Assembly: GCA_947623455.1 (NCBI GenBank)
Contig: OX392536.1
Location: 37,081,465 to 37,145,464, forward strand
Length of the DNA: 64,000 nucleotides
From: Mimachlamys varia
Lineage: Eukaryota; Mollusca; Bivalvia; Pectinida; Pectinidae
Reading direction: 5' to 3'
Shown: piece after piece, positions 63,501-64,000 of the stretch
Position numbering within the stretch: position 1 is the stretch's first letter
Layout of the letters: each line of letters opens with the position of its first letter
Position numbers and translations under genes: made by a program
The notes under the pieces: generated by a model
Database searches by the model: none
What the model saw: the letters and a program-made list of their open reading frames with translations, nothing else
What the model was told of the DNA's origin: nothing

Positions 63501-64000
63501 TGTCTTTTGATTCAAGTTTAAGTTTCAAGTTTATTTCAATTCTAGTAAGATGTTCCACAATATGTACTGGATCCGAACAACACATGTTTTTTTATATATA
63601 TTTTCTGTCTTGATAAATTAATGGATAGCCTGGAAAATCTGACGATTTATGTGTTGGAACGTTCGTTACTATTCAATGAATATATATGTTTGTATAAATA
63701 CATGTATATACAGATGTTAGCAGACTTTGAAGAATTCCTCCCAAAGTTCGAAAAACATTAGGCATTAGGGTAACATCAGGAAATCACTCTCGATTTTTAT
63801 AATATTAACTCGAAATGAAACTATTTTTTTTTTGCCAATACATAATTACCATTTACATTTAACCGATCTGTACTGAATAGATGCTCATAATATTGAATTA
63901 AACAATGAGATATAGCAAAATATTCATTATTTATCGTAAACAAGTGTAACATACTCCTACGGCTATTGATTTCCCCCTTACGACCTTTCTGTACATCACT
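63501..64000. other. AT-rich window end
   Basis: Nothing supported. Confidence 0.4.

Overview
This window looks like animal nuclear DNA, most probably from a bivalve mollusc. It is AT-rich, gene-poor and full of decayed transposable elements, SINEs and minisatellites. The one gene I recognise with confidence encodes an APGWamide/RPGWamide neuropeptide precursor, a family known from molluscs; the excess of RPGWamide over APGWamide copies points to bivalves. I cannot name the species.

The gene lies on the + strand. A TATA box (11145) and initiator-like TCAGT (11170) precede exon 1. Exon 1 holds the ATG at 11245, a signal peptide and nine amidated tetrapeptide units, and ends at a strong donor (GAG|GTAAGT, 11847/11848). 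A phase-compatible acceptor at 44246/44247 opens a small exon that adds 16 residues, including a second cysteine, and then a stop. A donor at 44338, an acceptor at 55869/55870 and an AATAAA at 56238 suggest a 3'-UTR exon. On this model one gene of about 45 kb fills most of the window, with introns of about 32.4 kb and 11.5 kb built largely of repeats. Exon 1 is firm; the downstream exons are inferred from splice sites, phase and helical continuity, without transcript evidence.

Layout: 1-9220 is intergenic, with an inverted-repeat element (1139-1711), a degenerate GT-rich minisatellite and a near-perfect 53-bp palindrome (6638-6780). 9220-10265 is a purine-rich heptamer array about 0.9 kb upstream of the promoter. 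11172-11847 is exon 1. Intron 1 holds foldback elements, SINEs, an internally duplicated inverted-repeat transposon (18200-18777), a 28-bp minisatellite (19840-20695), two copies of a TIR MITE, a 5'-truncated LINE (25045-26310) and a 40-bp satellite (38380-38900). Intron 2 holds a MULE-like foldback element with a perfect 9-bp target duplication, two SINEs and a palindrome-filled MITE (50145-50497). 56270-64000 is intergenic repeat-rich DNA.

About 19 fragments of one retroelement family are scattered across the whole window. They share a 3' end and are truncated at varying 5' points. The longest pieces retain reverse-transcriptase signatures (GIPM, YIDD, a YGV..SQLIRYSR block). There is no CRISPR, operon or bacterial-type feature, and no intact tRNA or rRNA gene.
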